A stretch of 64,000 bases of DNA from Euryodendron excelsum (Eukaryota; Streptophyta; Magnoliopsida; Ericales; Pentaphylacaceae), in assembly GCA_033060915.1 (NCBI GenBank), contig CM065378.1:15839001-15903000 (forward strand). The letters run 5' to 3'. A program made the position numbers and the translations under genes. Positions within the stretch are counted from its first letter, which is position 1. The number at the start of each line of letters is the position of its first letter. The notes below the pieces were generated by a model. That model worked only from the letters and a program-made list of their open reading frames with translations. It ran no database searches and was not told the origin of the DNA. Positions 1 through 19,897 of this stretch are shown here, in pieces.

Positions 1-480
1 CCAAACCACAAAAAGCGGGCCCAAATCGCTAGCGGTCTATGCGCATTAAATGCAGAGTTGACTCGCGTTAAATACGCATGCGGCTGCCCACGCGACGTCA
101 ACGTGCATGTCCGGTCAGCCGGAATCCTCCGCGACGGTACGCCAGACCCTGTGAATAATCAGGCGGCGTCAATGATGACGCCTACCCAGCAGGCCATGAG
201 AGCCTGCTGGTAGGCCAAGGCAGAACACACTCCCTCAAAGGTTTTATAAATACCCAAGGCACCGAGAGCCAGGTATGGACAGTTAACTCAAAGTATTGAC
301 AACTTTCATTCATCTTCATCGATTAAGCTTGCTAACTTAATCTTCAAAGTGTGATTCGCCCATTACGGGTCGACCCATTCTAACCTCTTCGCCTTGCAAA
401 AGATATTTAGACTCATCTATTTTTGGGCTTGAGAGTTCGGCCCAGCTTTTCAGTAAAATCCCACCTACAATAACCATTAC
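1..480 (+). repeat. possible Ty3/gypsy-type LTR remnant
   Basis: A GC-richer block with a TATA-like stretch (ttttataaatacc, about 242-254), followed by a short leader-like segment and a ctaactta motif that resembles the R/U5 part of large plant LTRs. No second LTR, primer-binding site or target-site duplication is visible, and the left end is cut by the window edge. The call rests on composition and resemblance only. Confidence 0.3.
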
Positions 481-700
481 ACTCCCACCGCAATCCCTTC
501 CCCAACCCCACTAGCCCCACCAGCCCGCCTCAGCCCCCTTATTCCAGACCACTTATAAGACCCCTTATCATTGCACACCATAGCCACTGCCCAATGCTAC
601 CGCACATCCCCACCGGCACACACAATCTACTGCTGCCTAGACCCCTCACCCCTACCGCCAGCCCCCACTCCCATTTCCACGGCCTTGACCCCTTGCCTAA
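481..700. other. C-rich low-complexity stretch, no gene
   Basis: The + strand is strongly C-biased here, with repeated short CCCCAC and CACC runs and no sustained reading frame. A similar C-rich block with repeated ccaccaccggttcactc-like units lies at about 3147-3330. I see no coding or RNA feature in either. Confidence 0.5.
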
Positions 701-1108
701 TTGCTACATAAATCAATTCAAGACTCTCTCTTATAATAAACTCTAGTTTTATTGTTATCGTTGTTATATAAATATAATATGTACATCTATTATCATTGCA
801 CCATATTTAGTTTCAGAGAGGGGAGCAAAAAATGGAGGAAGAAGAAAAAAAGGAAAGAAAAAAAGCGGGTCAATTTCTTCTTTTCTAATTTTCTGTCACT
901 GTTCACCTTTTGTTAGAATCATAGGGCCTTAATTTCTGCATTCGAGTAAATAAGGGGTTAAAGTTACACTTAGTAAAGTGTAACTAGTCTTAACCCCATA
1001 TGGGTAAAGTATAATAACTCCTAAAATGTTTGTTCAGACGGATGTGATAATGATACATTGAAATTATAGGTTTTAGTTATGGACTTTATGTTTTAAAGTA
1101 AAATTTTA

Positions 1109-1268
1109 TTAATATGTGCTTTAAGGGCATATTTTAAGTATGCTTTGTCTAGTTGTACAAAATATTGAAACTTGTATTTTTATAATTTTCAACACTGAAA
1201 ATATAATTACTAACACTATGTATAATCAGACAGAGCATACTTAAAATGTGCCCTTAGAACACATATTA
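1109..1268. mobile_element. MITE, copy 1 of a local family
   Basis: About 160 bp with long imperfect terminal inverted repeats. The left end begins TTAATATGTGCTTTAAGGGC, and the right end read in reverse complement begins TAATATGTGTTCTAAGGGC. Both arms then continue through a shared TTTTAAGTATGC segment toward the middle. It contains no reading frame. A second full copy lies at 2196-2353 and fragments at about 2527-2560 and 3979-4010. The superfamily is not certain; a TA or TTA target site is possible. Confidence 0.75.
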
Positions 1269-2195
1269 GCATTTGCCTTTAAAGTATTAAGGCCTTGTTG
1301 GCAGTTGGCTATTGGTCCACATCAACATGTATCAATTATATATAGAATTTCAATTTGTATAGACTATTAGTAATACACTTGCCAGAAAATGTTACATATA
1401 TAACTTATAAGCATTTGCATGTCAAAACGAAAAAAATAAATAAGAATTGTGCATTCATCCATAAACATCAACGCAAGGCAACATTACTGAAAATCGCCTT
1501 TCTCTTTTTTAGCATAATACTTGGATGTACTTTTCATAGCCCCCTATAAGGAGATGGATTTGTAGTTTCAAAATGTTATTTAGACATAAAGGAAGTCAAA
1601 TGCTAGCATATAGCCTTCGCTTCAAAAATAAAAATAAAATATTAACACTTCAATTTTTTAATGATTTTAATTAATGATGTTGTTGGTATTTACTCTGTAT
1701 TTATATTATCCTTTGTTATACACCAACTTTTAAATGCCAAATATATTGCTATTAAATTTTACATGTCTTTCTATCTGTCTTATTAAAACATAAAATAAAT
1801 TCACGTAGTATATAAAAATTAAAATAAATCAATTAGATTCATCGTGGCGCAAACAAAATTGCTCTCCAACCCGTCTGTGTTCCATTGGGAATCAAAAAGA
1901 AAAAAATAAATTAAAATAGTAATTAAATAATTATTTGAATGAAAAATAAAAGTTATACATTTAAATATATATTTGTATGTAAATACTTTTGTTAGGATAA
2001 CGATTACAAGAATGATGTTATGTTCGTATAATTTTAATTTAATATTAATTGTGTAATACAAGTATAGGCATAAAAAAATTTATTTTTTAATATTAGTGAT
2101 GTTTAAAGGGTAATATTAACAAATCACAGGAATTTTAATTTCAAATCATTTGATAATTATGCTAAGAAATGACAATATTATTTAATGGGTCTTGC

Positions 2196-2353
2196 TAACA
2201 TGTGTCCTAAGGGCACATTTAAGTTTGCTTTGTCTAGTTGTACAAAGCATTGAAATTTATGTTTTTATAATTTTTAACACTAAAAACACAAGTTCTAACG
2301 TTTTGTATAACCAGACAAAGCAGGCTTAAAATGTGCCATTAGGGCACATGTTA
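2196..2353. mobile_element. MITE, copy 2 of the same family
   Basis: Same architecture as the element at 1109-1268. The left end TAACATGTGTCCTAAGGGCA matches the reverse complement of the right end (TAACATGTGCCCTAATGGCA). The inner segments, such as the tctagttgtacaaa motif, are shared between the two copies. Non-coding. Confidence 0.75.
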
Positions 2354-2360
2354 GTACTTG

Positions 2361-3378
2361 TCTTATTTAATAGTTTATCTCATTAAGAGCTCTTAAATGA
2401 CATATTCATCGTTGTAACTTTAAATTTGTAGTGAATTCATTGTATTAATTAATTCTTAACTTGTGACTTTAAAAGGCATAAAATCCGTTAAGACATGACT
2501 AATGACCCTATTTCATTTTTAACAAATGCTAATATATGCTTTAAGGGCATATGTTAAGGAGCATTTATATACTTGGTTTTCACTTTCACTCACATCTTTT
2601 TATGTATTGCTTTTATAAAAGTAAGTGCTACCAAAACTTACTTATTTTAATTTATTTAAATGACAAAATTAACCTTCTAAAATTAGTAGACTAACACTCC
2701 TAATTCGGTGGAATATGAACCGTTAATGGACCCACCTATTTAATGTCTTAGATAGCACAACCAATCCGCATTTTGCATACTTTAAGAAATGGGCTCGAAT
2801 GTAGGTGCCTTATTTCCCATTTAATTCTTCACCATGTGTAAGGTCACTTACATAGTAGTATATTATTCTCTTATTTTTTTTCTTTACTATTTATTAATTT
2901 GCAAAATATCAAATGCAAAATTTTTTTTTATGTTTTTCTTATATAATCCGAAACCCAACTCAAAATGCTTACCAGTTTTTTTTATCAAATATTTGTATAA
3001 TAGTCGTATTGTTATATCTTCATCTTTTTACATTTTTATTTTTTATGTAGATTTTTTTAAGAAAATTTAAATTATTCCTTTACTTACTGCATATCAATAT
3101 TTACCTAGACTTATACGTGAAATTTGTTTCAAATTGAAGCTACCGGTTCACTCCCCCACCACCGGTTTACTCTTCTCTACCCTCGGTTCACTCCTCCCCA
3201 TCACCCGTCCACTCTCCCCCACCACCGGTTCAGACCCCACCCCCTCTAGTTTTCTCACCTCCACCACTAGTATTCTCACCACCCCTTTCGATTTACTCTC
3301 CTCCACCACCAGCTCACTCCAAATAAGTGATGGACTGAAGTTTTAATAAAAACATATTTTAAGAGTATTATAACCCAT

Positions 3379-3412
<34 letters not shown>

Positions 3413-6190
3413 ATTTAAAAATATTTGGTGTGGATGAAATATAAAAATGAAATAATTATTATATGGTACACAAAGCTCACGTGTTTTTTTAGTGTGTTAA
3501 GCTAGATACCACAAATTAAAAAATCAGGTAATTTTGTTAAATTTGGAAGCAATGCAGAAACATTAATTATTTCTTCACTCTTTTATGACATTGCATAACT
3601 ATCAAGGTATTATTCTCGGTAATTAAAACATATTTTCTAGTTTTTAATCAAAATTTGCGGATGTACAACAAAAAGTATTATCTCATCCTTTTATTAATTA
3701 TGTGTCTAGAATTAATTTTTATTTTAATCTTATCAAAGGATAACAAGCCAAAAAAAAAAACCCACACGTAACTAGTTTTTCATCCGGCTGGAGGCTTTCT
3801 ACCAGGTACATTTATAATGGTGGGTGGTAAATTTTCGTCTACATTTTTGAAAGGTCATTTTTTTCATTGTAATAAATGAGTTATAAGCATTTATTACTTA
3901 ACTTTAAATAATGTTTCAAATGTTTGGAACTTGGTATAAATATGGCTCTCATTATATTAAAATAACATTTTTCAACTTCTTTAAAATGTATCATTAAGTC
4001 ACATGTTAACACAACTCTTCATTTTTTTCAATGGATATGTTTGCTGCTTCATCACCAGTTTCCAAGAAATGCCATAAATTTTTGTGCTAAAATAGTCTAT
4101 AATGTTATATAAAGTCAACACAAGAATTGGTGTGACCCTCGATTTTGAAGCGAAAATCTTTATAAAAAATGAAGAGAATAGATCACGGTCATTCGTCAAT
4201 ATTTAGAGTGTTAATTACCAAGATGGTTGGTGCGTACCTAAATGTGAAAAATATCTTCTATATTATTATAAACCAAACACTTGAGTTTGGTAAAACTGAT
4301 GAAACTCTAAATTTAAAATTGCGTCACATTTTTTATTTTCAAAAAAGTCCAAAAATTGCAAGAGTTGCAGAAGACCAATATTTACAGTAACTGAGAGATA
4401 AATATGCCACTTCAACGTCCTTCCACAACAGCTCTCAATGGCAATTTTTTCTTCCCTTATTTTCCCACGTTCAAATTGGCAGCTTCTTCTCCACTTTGTA
4501 ACTCTATTTCTCTAAAACGTACAATACTTTCTCTAAACTTCCTTCATGAAATATAATAACGGTCGTTGTGTTTCTATGACAATAATGACAATAACAAAAA
4601 AAGGCTATGCCAATTGATGCCGTTGTTTTTCCATCACTTCAAGGTCATAACAAGTTGTGTGGATTTATAAATTGATATTTAATTCGAAGATAATCATTTG
4701 TGTTTGGGGAGTTTTTATGGTGATGTATTATGTATTATTTATCCATATTAAGCAACTGAGTTTCTTATGTGTAAAATGTTCACGATATGTAGAGTGGTAA
4801 TGTTGCAAAATTATAATTTTTCTCCGTCCGTAGTAACTAGAAATGCGTAAGTCCCTCACAAGTTTCATAATTTTTAAATATTTCATCATTTGTAATTGTG
4901 TATATATAGACATCTATATAAATACTAAAAAACTCAATTAAATGCAATGCCCATTCTTGATTGTTTTTAATACACTGATTCCATGAATTAGGTGTATTTT
5001 TATTCATTATTTATAGATCAAGCCAGCAATAGTGGTCCATGATTGAGAATAGTATCTTACTAATCATGAAGTGTTTTGTGGGAATGCTTCATGTGGTATA
5101 TGTCATGAAGGGAAAGCTATCCACAAGGAGTTTTGGAGAAGTTTTTGGTTCTGTTATGGTAACAGTTGACACCTTGAAGGTCAATCATTTATTTCCTGGT
5201 GTTTGGATTTTGGATTTAATTTCTTATTTTCTCTCTTGATTTTGGTCTTTGGTTTTTTGTGTTTTGTGCAGAGTTTTAAAGACGATGTTTTCTTTGTCTT
5301 ACTTTTGATTGTGTTAATGTTGTGACATAAATGGATCTTCATTATGGACAAATTTTAGGAGTGGAATGAGACATGAGGAGGATTGAACAAATCTCTATCG
5401 TTACATACAGGCATAGGAGACTGAATTTATTAATTCTCAGCAGATTCATAATTTCAAATTTCAATAATAGCCTCTGGATACCTTCATTTTTAATGGTCTA
5501 ATTCATTCATTATCAATTGATTTTGATTAGTTTGTTTGTGTTATTTTTTTTCGAATATCTTATTTTGAATTTGCATGTTTTTTGCTTAGAATTACCATTA
5601 GTTGGTCCCGTTTTTTATTACGTTGTATTCAAGTTTTTATCATTGTGGGGCAAAGTAATCAAATGTAAATAAATGTTTTGGCAGTCATTTGTTGTCTTCA
5701 AAATGAGTTTGATAAGTTTTGTCTTTTATACAGAAAGAGTAAAAGAGAAAGGGTTTTTTTTTTGGTAACATAGAGAATCCAAACCCAAATAATCCGTTAA
5801 AATGTGAAGGTTGGGACGGGCTAAATGGAAGAAATAAAAGAGTAATGTTTTGAGAACTAGAGAGCAACGCCAAAAGTGGCTCCCCTTTTACTCCCCTACT
5901 GTCGTGCTATAGTGGGCGGCTTCCTCTGTTCTTACCCAATTCCTCAATCCCTCTCTCTCCTTTAGGCCCAAATAAGACTTCTTTTAATTGCCCCGAGACT
6001 CTCTTTATACCCACTGGTGTTTCATTATAGAGACTGAAAATCAAACAATTAAATTGATATTTCTACACCCAAATTAGGGAAAATCGTAATTATTTTTAGA
6101 TTGATTGAACACATTTAGCACCCTAATTTGCTCATGCATGCTCAAAAGAATTTGATAATTTCCTTTTGGATGTATTGACAATAAAAGAGT
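2361..6190. other. gene-free AT-rich region
   Basis: I find no gene. Visible features are partial ends of the MITE family (about 2527-2560 and 3979-4010), a C-rich degenerate repeat (3147-3330) and a GA microsatellite (3382-3409). The open frames of 60-73 codons (for example 4169-4390 and 5039-5239) lack recognisable domains or splice context and look like chance frames. Confidence 0.6.
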
Positions 6191-6198
6191 AAAAAGAT

Positions 6199-6390
6199 GA
6201 GGTATTATTTGATATTGCTTCCACACAATATTTTACCACACATCAAAACTTGACATTTTATTTGTTATTTTTTTGTACGACAAGTAGAAAAGAATTGAGG
6301 TATTATTTCATATTGCTTCCACACAACATTTTACTACACATCAAAACTTGACATTTTCTTTTTTATTTTTTTATGACAATTAAAAAATAA
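6199..6390 (+). repeat. tandem duplication (two ~98-bp units)
   Basis: Unit 1 (6199-6296) and unit 2 (6297-about 6390) both begin gaggtattattt and share the long segment around gcttccacacaa and acatcaaaacttgacatttt. They differ by scattered substitutions. The pair ends directly at the Helitron terminal hairpin and is therefore probably the 3' part of that element. Confidence 0.8.
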
Positions 6391-6393
6391 TTA

Positions 6394-6422
6394 CACACGC
6401 ATCGCGTGTGCAAGACTGCTAG
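6394..6422 (+). mobile_element. Helitron 3' terminus
   Basis: A perfect 7-bp stem CACACGC / GCGTGTG with a 3-nt loop (6394-6410) is followed 8 nt later by CTAG (6419-6422), and the next base is T. A terminal hairpin, then a CTRR end, with insertion between A and T, is the hallmark of Helitron rolling-circle transposons. The 5' end (expected TC after a host A) was not found, so only the terminus is annotated. The 98-bp tandem repeats just upstream probably belong to it. Confidence 0.7.
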
Positions 6423-7692
6423 TATAGAATAACATAAGGCGCAAATACATTACTCAAAATAACCACACACAAAAAAAGAGACCAAACTAAAATCGTTCAA
6501 AAAGTTTTAAATTATCATGAAGAGATAGCTTAAAATGCAATTTACTAAAGTATAATATTATTATTTTGCACCAAAAAACCATACAGAATTTTAGTATAAT
6601 CTAAAATTCACAATTGTAATTTTTTAAGCCCATTTGTAATTGGAGGTTAAGACTTGAAAAGACTATTTGGAGGCCGATCTGATCCGGCTAGGCCCAAAAT
6701 TACAATCTAAATATATCTACATAGATACACGTATTACATGTATTCTTGTTTTATGTTATGTTTATATTTAGAGAAGACAAACGTCTATTAAAAATCTTGA
6801 AAAAAAAAACAGTAAAAGATTTTAACCTTTAGCTCAACAAAGAAAAATAATAACCAGTTCTTTTATTTATTTATTTTTTTGGTACATCAAAAGAAATTAC
6901 AAGGGAGAGTGTCTAAGTCAAGAGGGGATGCTTTTTTTTTTTTGGGGGGGGGGGGGTGGGGGGCTTATGACATCTTAATTTTAATTATAAAAATACCCTT
7001 GAGCTATGACTTGGTAATACTAAACTCTAAAATATGAAGCGTTAACCTTTTAAATTATCAATTTGTATTAATCAGCATATTCTGTTAGCAATATATTAGC
7101 ATTTTCTTAAGAAAGAGGATGAAAATTATTTATGTGACTATGTTCACAAAAAAATAATTTTATACTTAAATTGACGTTTTTTTTTATAATAATTATTTAA
7201 TAATTGAAATCCCATTTAACTTGTCTCTATATTCATACGCCATTTTAATAAGTATTTTAGTCATTAGGTAGTAATTATAATAAAGAAGTTTAGTTTAGAT
7301 ATAAAATTATATTATTGTAAATATATTTAAGTCAAATAATAATTTTTCATTAACTTGCTTAATGAATTGCTAATAAAAAATATTGATTAATAAAAATTAA
7401 TAGTTGGGGTTTCCTTTAAAAAAAAAAAAATTTATCACATTTTGGAGTTTGAGTAGTTTAGTGACGCTGAGTGACGGATATTTTTTTGCAATTATCTCTC
7501 TTTTAATATGATTTCATACTAGCGAGAGAGAATCTTAGCAGACCGTTGCCATGATCTGTTTGTGACTTTGACCCTATTTTTAACTCACGGATCTGAAGGA
7601 AGGAAAGAAATAGGTCTCACTTTCAGACTTTTTGTAGAATCGAATCGGGATACTTGAGATTTCTGGCTGGGGAATAGATTAAGGCGAAGAAA
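6423..7692. other. intergenic region upstream of HYD1
   Basis: AT-rich, with homopolymer tracts including a T run directly followed by a G run near 6931-6963. There is no gene. The last 200 bp should hold the HYD1 promoter and 5' UTR. No convincing TATA box is seen at the expected distance from the ATG at 7693. Confidence 0.5.
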
Positions 7693-10600
7693 ATGGAGGC
7701 TGAAACATGGAGGAATCAGTCTGAGTCTCACCCCTACGTTCCGAGAGATTTGAATCTGCCTGGTTTCGTGCCCGGTTTCCTTTCACAGTCAACCATTGTG
7801 GGCGTCTATGGCATCTCTTCGTTGCTCGTCGTCTCCCTCGTTTGGTTCCTCTCTGGTAACTTCTTTCATTTAATTTACTGATATATGCTACTCTTCTACT
7901 TCTACTACTTTTACTAACTTGAATTTATTTATTTTTGCCTCGTAATGTTTTGGTTCTCCTACTGGTCTTCTGTTTTTCATCTTACAAATACAAGTCTGAG
8001 TGATGTTGAATCTTAGCGTTGAAATTGAATTGGGTCAGTGTTTGGAAAACAATGAAAGAAGCCGATGCCTGACAAGCGATAGCCAGCGAGAGGCTAGAGC
8101 AACAAAAGCAGAATAGAAAGTTTTTAGGTTTTTCACTCTGTGTTTTATGTTTTATCTTTCTGCTGCTTAAAGCGGCGATCTTCCTTTCTCTGATTTGAAT
8201 AGTTGACTTTCGAATATTAACCATCCATCTGAAAAACATAACCTTTGGTATCTCTTAATTTTCTTACCATGGTTCGACAATTTGCAATTTCGTTTCTAAC
8301 CAAGGCACTTTCGGAAATCGTCGCGGGACTTGGGAGGTTGGTCACTTGGTTGCAGAATCCATAGATCTAGGCCATCCAGTGCATTTGGTTAGTTGGTAAT
8401 AACACCATGCTGAGAATCTATCAACTCCCAATAGGAAAGGTTACCTAGCACTAGCACCCATAGATCTCCTGATTCTCATGAAAACAGATCCTTCTTCCCC
8501 ACCAAATTTTTTATTTTATTTTATTTGTAAACACATGTTCATACCTGTACTTGGCAACTACGAATTAACCTTGTTTTTAGGATATGAACCGTTGAATAAG
8601 TGGACTGAACAGCTGGTTTGAATTGCAGAATGAGCTGTATCAAAATATACTCCAATCACCATCTACTATATTTAGCTTGAAGCCTTGAACCTTTCTCCCC
8701 TCTTCGTGTTCGCTTTTGACTAGATTTTCACGAGTGAAGTCAGTGTTCAAGTTCCTTGGAAGTTTATCTCATCTACGAGCTCACGTTGAAAATTCTAAGG
8801 TCACGTTTGGTTGTTGGAGGAGATAAGAAGGGATAGGACCATCCCATGGTATAAAGGGGGAGTAGGAATCCCAGAATAAGGGTTAGGATAACCCATCCTC
8901 TATCCTTTGTGAGATACTTTTGTCCCATAATTTTTCAGATGGTCAAGATTGGAGGTGGGATAATGTATGGATATAGGAGAGACGACCTTATTGGAAGATT
9001 CACATTAAAACTAAGTATATAAATGGGTATAATACATACTGTTTTTGTAAATGGAATATATATTAGCATATATTAGTATAAAATATTTATGTATTAGTAT
9101 ACAATAATGTATAACATTTATTATAATATTCAAATTGTACACACAATAGGTCCCACTGTTTTGTTGCTTTCCGTAAAAGGGAAAGCAAAACATAGTAGAT
9201 GGTGATTGGATTAGCATATTATTATAATGTCCACAATATATTTTCTCAACTTTGTGGTTGTTTTGTTTGGGATGTTAAACAAGGATTCAAAAAGAATTTC
9301 TACAATATTTTTATTCCAGGATTTTGTCCACAATTTTTTTATTGAAATTACTGTGTCTTTAAATGCCACCCGTGGAATATAATATCCCAGTACAAATATG
9401 ACTATGTAATCTAAAACTGAAAGCAGTATTACCTTTAGGATTGAATGAGATCTAAAGCACTTGAACTAAAGATAATAGCAGGTCAGCTGGCTGCACATGT
9501 GTGCACATGGATGCACACATACACACACATGCAGAGCAAGGGACAGTAGTTGGCTTTGCATGTATGCTTTTGAGCCAAAGGTCACCACGTGACAAATCTT
9601 ACTTGTTCAGTGACCCTTATGTAGAAGGCTTGCAAGTTGAACTAGTGTAGTTGCACTAGCATGTCTAATGTTGACGCAGCATTGCATGCACTACCTGCGA
9701 CATGTGTGTTGGAGAAAGACATGGTCATCTCTCGGTTGACTAATATGAGATTTGCTGACCCTTTGCTGCCCAAGGTTCACACTTCTAAAGTTGATTTTCT
9801 GATGTACAAGACAAATTGTCGAATTAATTCTAGCTCTTAGAGCTCCATATGCCCAGCTTCGACCTTGGGCAAGTGTCAATATCTTCGGGCACATGCAATA
9901 TGGTAGTACTTAGAGCCTTGGAGGGCCCTAGATCGTGGTACTCTGTTTGGGTTGGTACTTGGTACGTATCACCTTTCAAGGCATCCCCTGACTGCTGTTC
10001 AGGTGGACCACTTAGAAGCCTAATTGTGTGCGCTCGTGTCGCAATGGGATGTGTCATGGTTATGTAACCACTTGGCTTGACGTTTTTTTTGGGTTCATGG
10101 CTTCACATTGTTTAGTGCCTAGAACACGCATTCTCTAGTGGCTTTTCTTTTCTTTTTTTGGTATTTTGTTTTTCATTTATGTACAAACGAAAGAGCTGAA
10201 TGGTATGGCCTGAAAATGAGGGCAAAGCTATCCTTGGTAGCAAGTGACTGGGGGTTTAGCTGGTATAATATTTTCTCATTCATAAACTTTAAATTCTATG
10301 ACCGGTGCATCCTTTTACATGTACTGGCTTTGTCATCAGTTGGTTCATGTCCTTATTCCTAAATTGATGATAAGTTCACTGTATGGTAATTTTTTATTAT
10401 TGATTTCGATGCTGATCAAGTTTGAACTAGGATGTATGATTGATTTCTTACATTTGTCTTTCTGTACCTTGGTGTTCACAGTCATTATTTTTTCAATTTT
10501 AAAATTGTCTGCGTGACAACCAAGTTGGTTATTGGAGTTGTTGAATGCATCTAATAATATTTCTTTTCTGGTACTAGGACGCTTGGCAAAATTACCAAGG

Positions 10601-11343
10601 ATTGATAGATTGCTTATGTGCTGGTGGCTTTTCACGGGCCTGACCCACATGATCCTTGAGGGTTACTTTGTTTTCTCTCCAGAGTTTTTCAAGGAAAAGA
10701 CTGCCTGTTACCTGGCAGAAGTTTGTAAGTTCTCATTTTTCACTTGAAAGTTGAAACTTTTCATCTAGACTGCAAATATTCATGGCATTTGAGACAACTT
10801 TAGAAGATCAAGGTAGTTGATGTCATTTCTAAATTAAAATGGTAGGGAAAGAATACAGCAAAGGCGATTCAAGATATGCAGCAAGGGATTCTGGAGTTGT
10901 TGCTGTTGAAGGAATAACTGCTGTTTTAGAGGGTCCAGCTTCCATTCTAGCAGTGTGAGTTGTAAAGCTATACTAGCATTAACTTTATCCACGTCAACAA
11001 GTCTTATTCTCCAGTTTTGTAAGCCCAATCTCCTCCAATGCACAATCTTACACTCCCATGGTTGTTGACTTCTTCCAGGTATGCTATTGCCACAAGAAAG
11101 TCATACAGCTACATTCTTCAAGTGGCCATTTCTCTGGGGCAGCTCTATGGTACTGCTATATATTTCATAACTGCTTACTTGGAAGGGGATAACTTTGCTG
11201 CAAGCTTTTATCACTATTGCGCCTATTATATCATAGCAAATGCTTCGTGGGTTGTAATACCAACACTGATAGTTATACGGTGCTGGAAGAAGATATGTGG
11301 AGCATTCCAGGTCCAAGACCAAAGAAAGACCAAAATTTTCTAA
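7693..11343 (+). CDS. HYD1: C-8,7 sterol isomerase (HYDRA1 / EBP family)
   Basis: Isomerises the delta-8 sterol double bond to delta-7 in phytosterol synthesis, as a multi-pass ER membrane protein. The exons I read are 7693-7855, 10578-10724, 10846-10954 and 11079-11343 (stop TAA). The joins keep one frame and give 227 aa, close to the roughly 220-residue family norm. The N-terminus has the family motif [12 protein letters not shown]. Exon 2 encodes the EBP core around [20 protein letters not shown], exon 3 the [17 protein letters not shown] region, and exon 4 ends in a hydrophobic block and RCWKKI. All introns are GT-AG with good consensus (gtaagt, gtgagt). Intron 1 is large (2.7 kb). The ATG at 7693 is the first in the frame and matches the usual start. 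The gene looks intact. Confidence 0.95.
7856..10577. other. HYD1 intron 1, no nested gene seen
   Basis: A 2.7 kb intron. A GC-richer block at about 9480-10070 has short overlapping frames on both strands and CA/TG-alternating sequence near 9490-9535. I recognise no domain in it. A segment near 8798, beginning aaggtcacgtttggttg, resembles the end of a hAT-type MITE, but I found no matching partner end. Confidence 0.5.
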
Positions 11344-12690
11344 GGTGGAATTTGGAGTGCCATTTCAACATCTAGATACTTCTTGGATAAATTCAGATTG
11401 TCGAACTATTCCTTGTTGATTTAACGTTGTTGTTTGATTTTTTGTCTGGAGTGGATAATACAGCGACATCAACTTTAGCATGGGAAACTAATTATTTTCT
11501 TTGGTTTGGGACTGTGACAATCTCTATATTAATTGCCTTGGCACTGACTAGTCATTTTTTTTACAACAGTTACATTCAGCCATTTTCGGTTGGCTCGGTA
11601 CTAGTTCTATACTAGCTAGGGTAAACACTACTCTGATTATGTGCTTGTAATATTATGCCTTGGATTAGTGTGCACTCATTTTATGAATGAATTCTGTTGA
11701 TTATAACCGTTGTTTGAATTATGTATGAAATATTGATGATGATGATGATGATCACTAAAACCATTTTTTGAATGTTTTGTTGTAGGGCATGATAGATGTC
11801 CCACAATTTTTGGTTTCTTCATTTATTTGTCTATAAATTTGATTTCCATGTAGAATTACAATTCTTCCTGCTTGATTAAGCAAACAGTAATATTGGCTAT
11901 GAAGTCTTTAACTGGTTTTCATTTTTTATTTATTTTTTGGTTTTATGAATTTGAAGTGTTGTGCTTCTCCTACTTAATGTACTCCCTTTCTCTCAACATC
12001 ATCCTTGTTAATATTGCTAATTGTCAGGGTCTAAAATAATTTTAAAAACACGTACTACAATTCATTCCTAATTCCAAGCACCATCTACGTTGGCATCTGG
12101 TTTACTTTCTCTTTTATTTTTTTGTTGCCGTTTCTCGTTTGTTTTGTGGGTTAAGGGTTGTCTCGTCAAGTAAATTATACAGATCCCCCACCCGGGCGAA
12201 CGTGCAGGCTAGGAGTCTCATTGTCTATCTCAAAGTGGACCTTGGACCGAGCCCACTAAAGCCCAGCTGAAGCTGGGTTGGGTGTGTATAGTTGTAGATT
12301 TGGGATTCGGGAATTATTCAATCTTGAAATAATTCGTCATTCGGAAGATACTCAGAAAAATATTGGTAATAGTTTGGATTCTTGGAATAAAGTTGATAAA
12401 TTTTTTTAACTCAACGTCGTCATATTTACAAAAAAAGAAGTCTTAAAGAGTCATTCTATAATTACGTTGAGTAATTCAGACAATTCAGAAATTTGGGAAC
12501 TATTCATAATATTTGAAGTTTTTGTGAAAAAATAAAAATTAATAAATATGCAGAATAGACTTGGGATTCATTTTTTTTTTTTTTTGGTCTGAACCTGGGA
12601 TTCATTCATAAGGTGATAGAATTGGTTATTTTGGTTTTTTTGGTTTCTGTGGTCTGTGGTCTGTAAATTGTAAAAGATGGCCTACCTAGT
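11344..12690. other. HYD1-MCM2 intergenic region
   Basis: Holds the HYD1 3' UTR (AT-rich, with a short GAT microsatellite near 11735) and further AT-rich sequence. There is a GC-richer patch at about 12185-12290. No gene is visible. The small frame at 11427-11615 has no recognisable domain. Confidence 0.5.
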
Positions 12691-12698
12691 TGGAAGAA

Positions 12699-12734
12699 AG
12701 CCCAAACAAATAGAAGTAGTGGAGGTGCCACGTG
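12699..12734. promoter_or_regulatory. site II-like and G-box motifs upstream of MCM2
   Basis: AGCCCA at 12699-12704 is the reverse complement of the TGGGCT (site II/TCP) element common in plant proliferation genes. CACGTG at 12729-12734 is a G-box core. Both lie 175-210 bp before the MCM2 ATG. Function is inferred from motif identity and position. Confidence 0.45.
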
Positions 12735-12742
12735 TGTCTGAA

Positions 12743-12767
12743 TTTGGCGCTAAAACTTCCCGCCAAA
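12743..12767. promoter_or_regulatory. paired E2F-binding sites of the MCM2 promoter
   Basis: TTTGGCGC at 12743-12750 (+) and TTTGGCGG at 12760-12767 (-, read as CCGCCAAA on +) both fit the WTTSSCSS E2F consensus. They face each other 9 bp apart, about 145-165 bp upstream of the start codon. E2F control at the G1/S transition is well established for plant MCM genes, so the sites are likely functional. Confidence 0.75.
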
Positions 12768-12909
12768 ATGACAACTGCCGCTCCCCAGCAAGTAGAAGTA
12801 AGTAGGGTGCAGAGGAATGGGTGTTTGCTTGCCCTTATTAGCCCCCTTTTTTTTTGGTCAGAGTCCATTCCTTTTGGTCATCTTTCAAGGGAAAAAAAAT
12901 AGAAAAGGG

Positions 12910-19897
<6,988 letters not shown>

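Noticed and set aside
9691..10067. Overlapping frames in HYD1 intron 1
   Set aside because: Open on both strands, no known motif, and inside a correctly spliced intron; likely repeat-derived.
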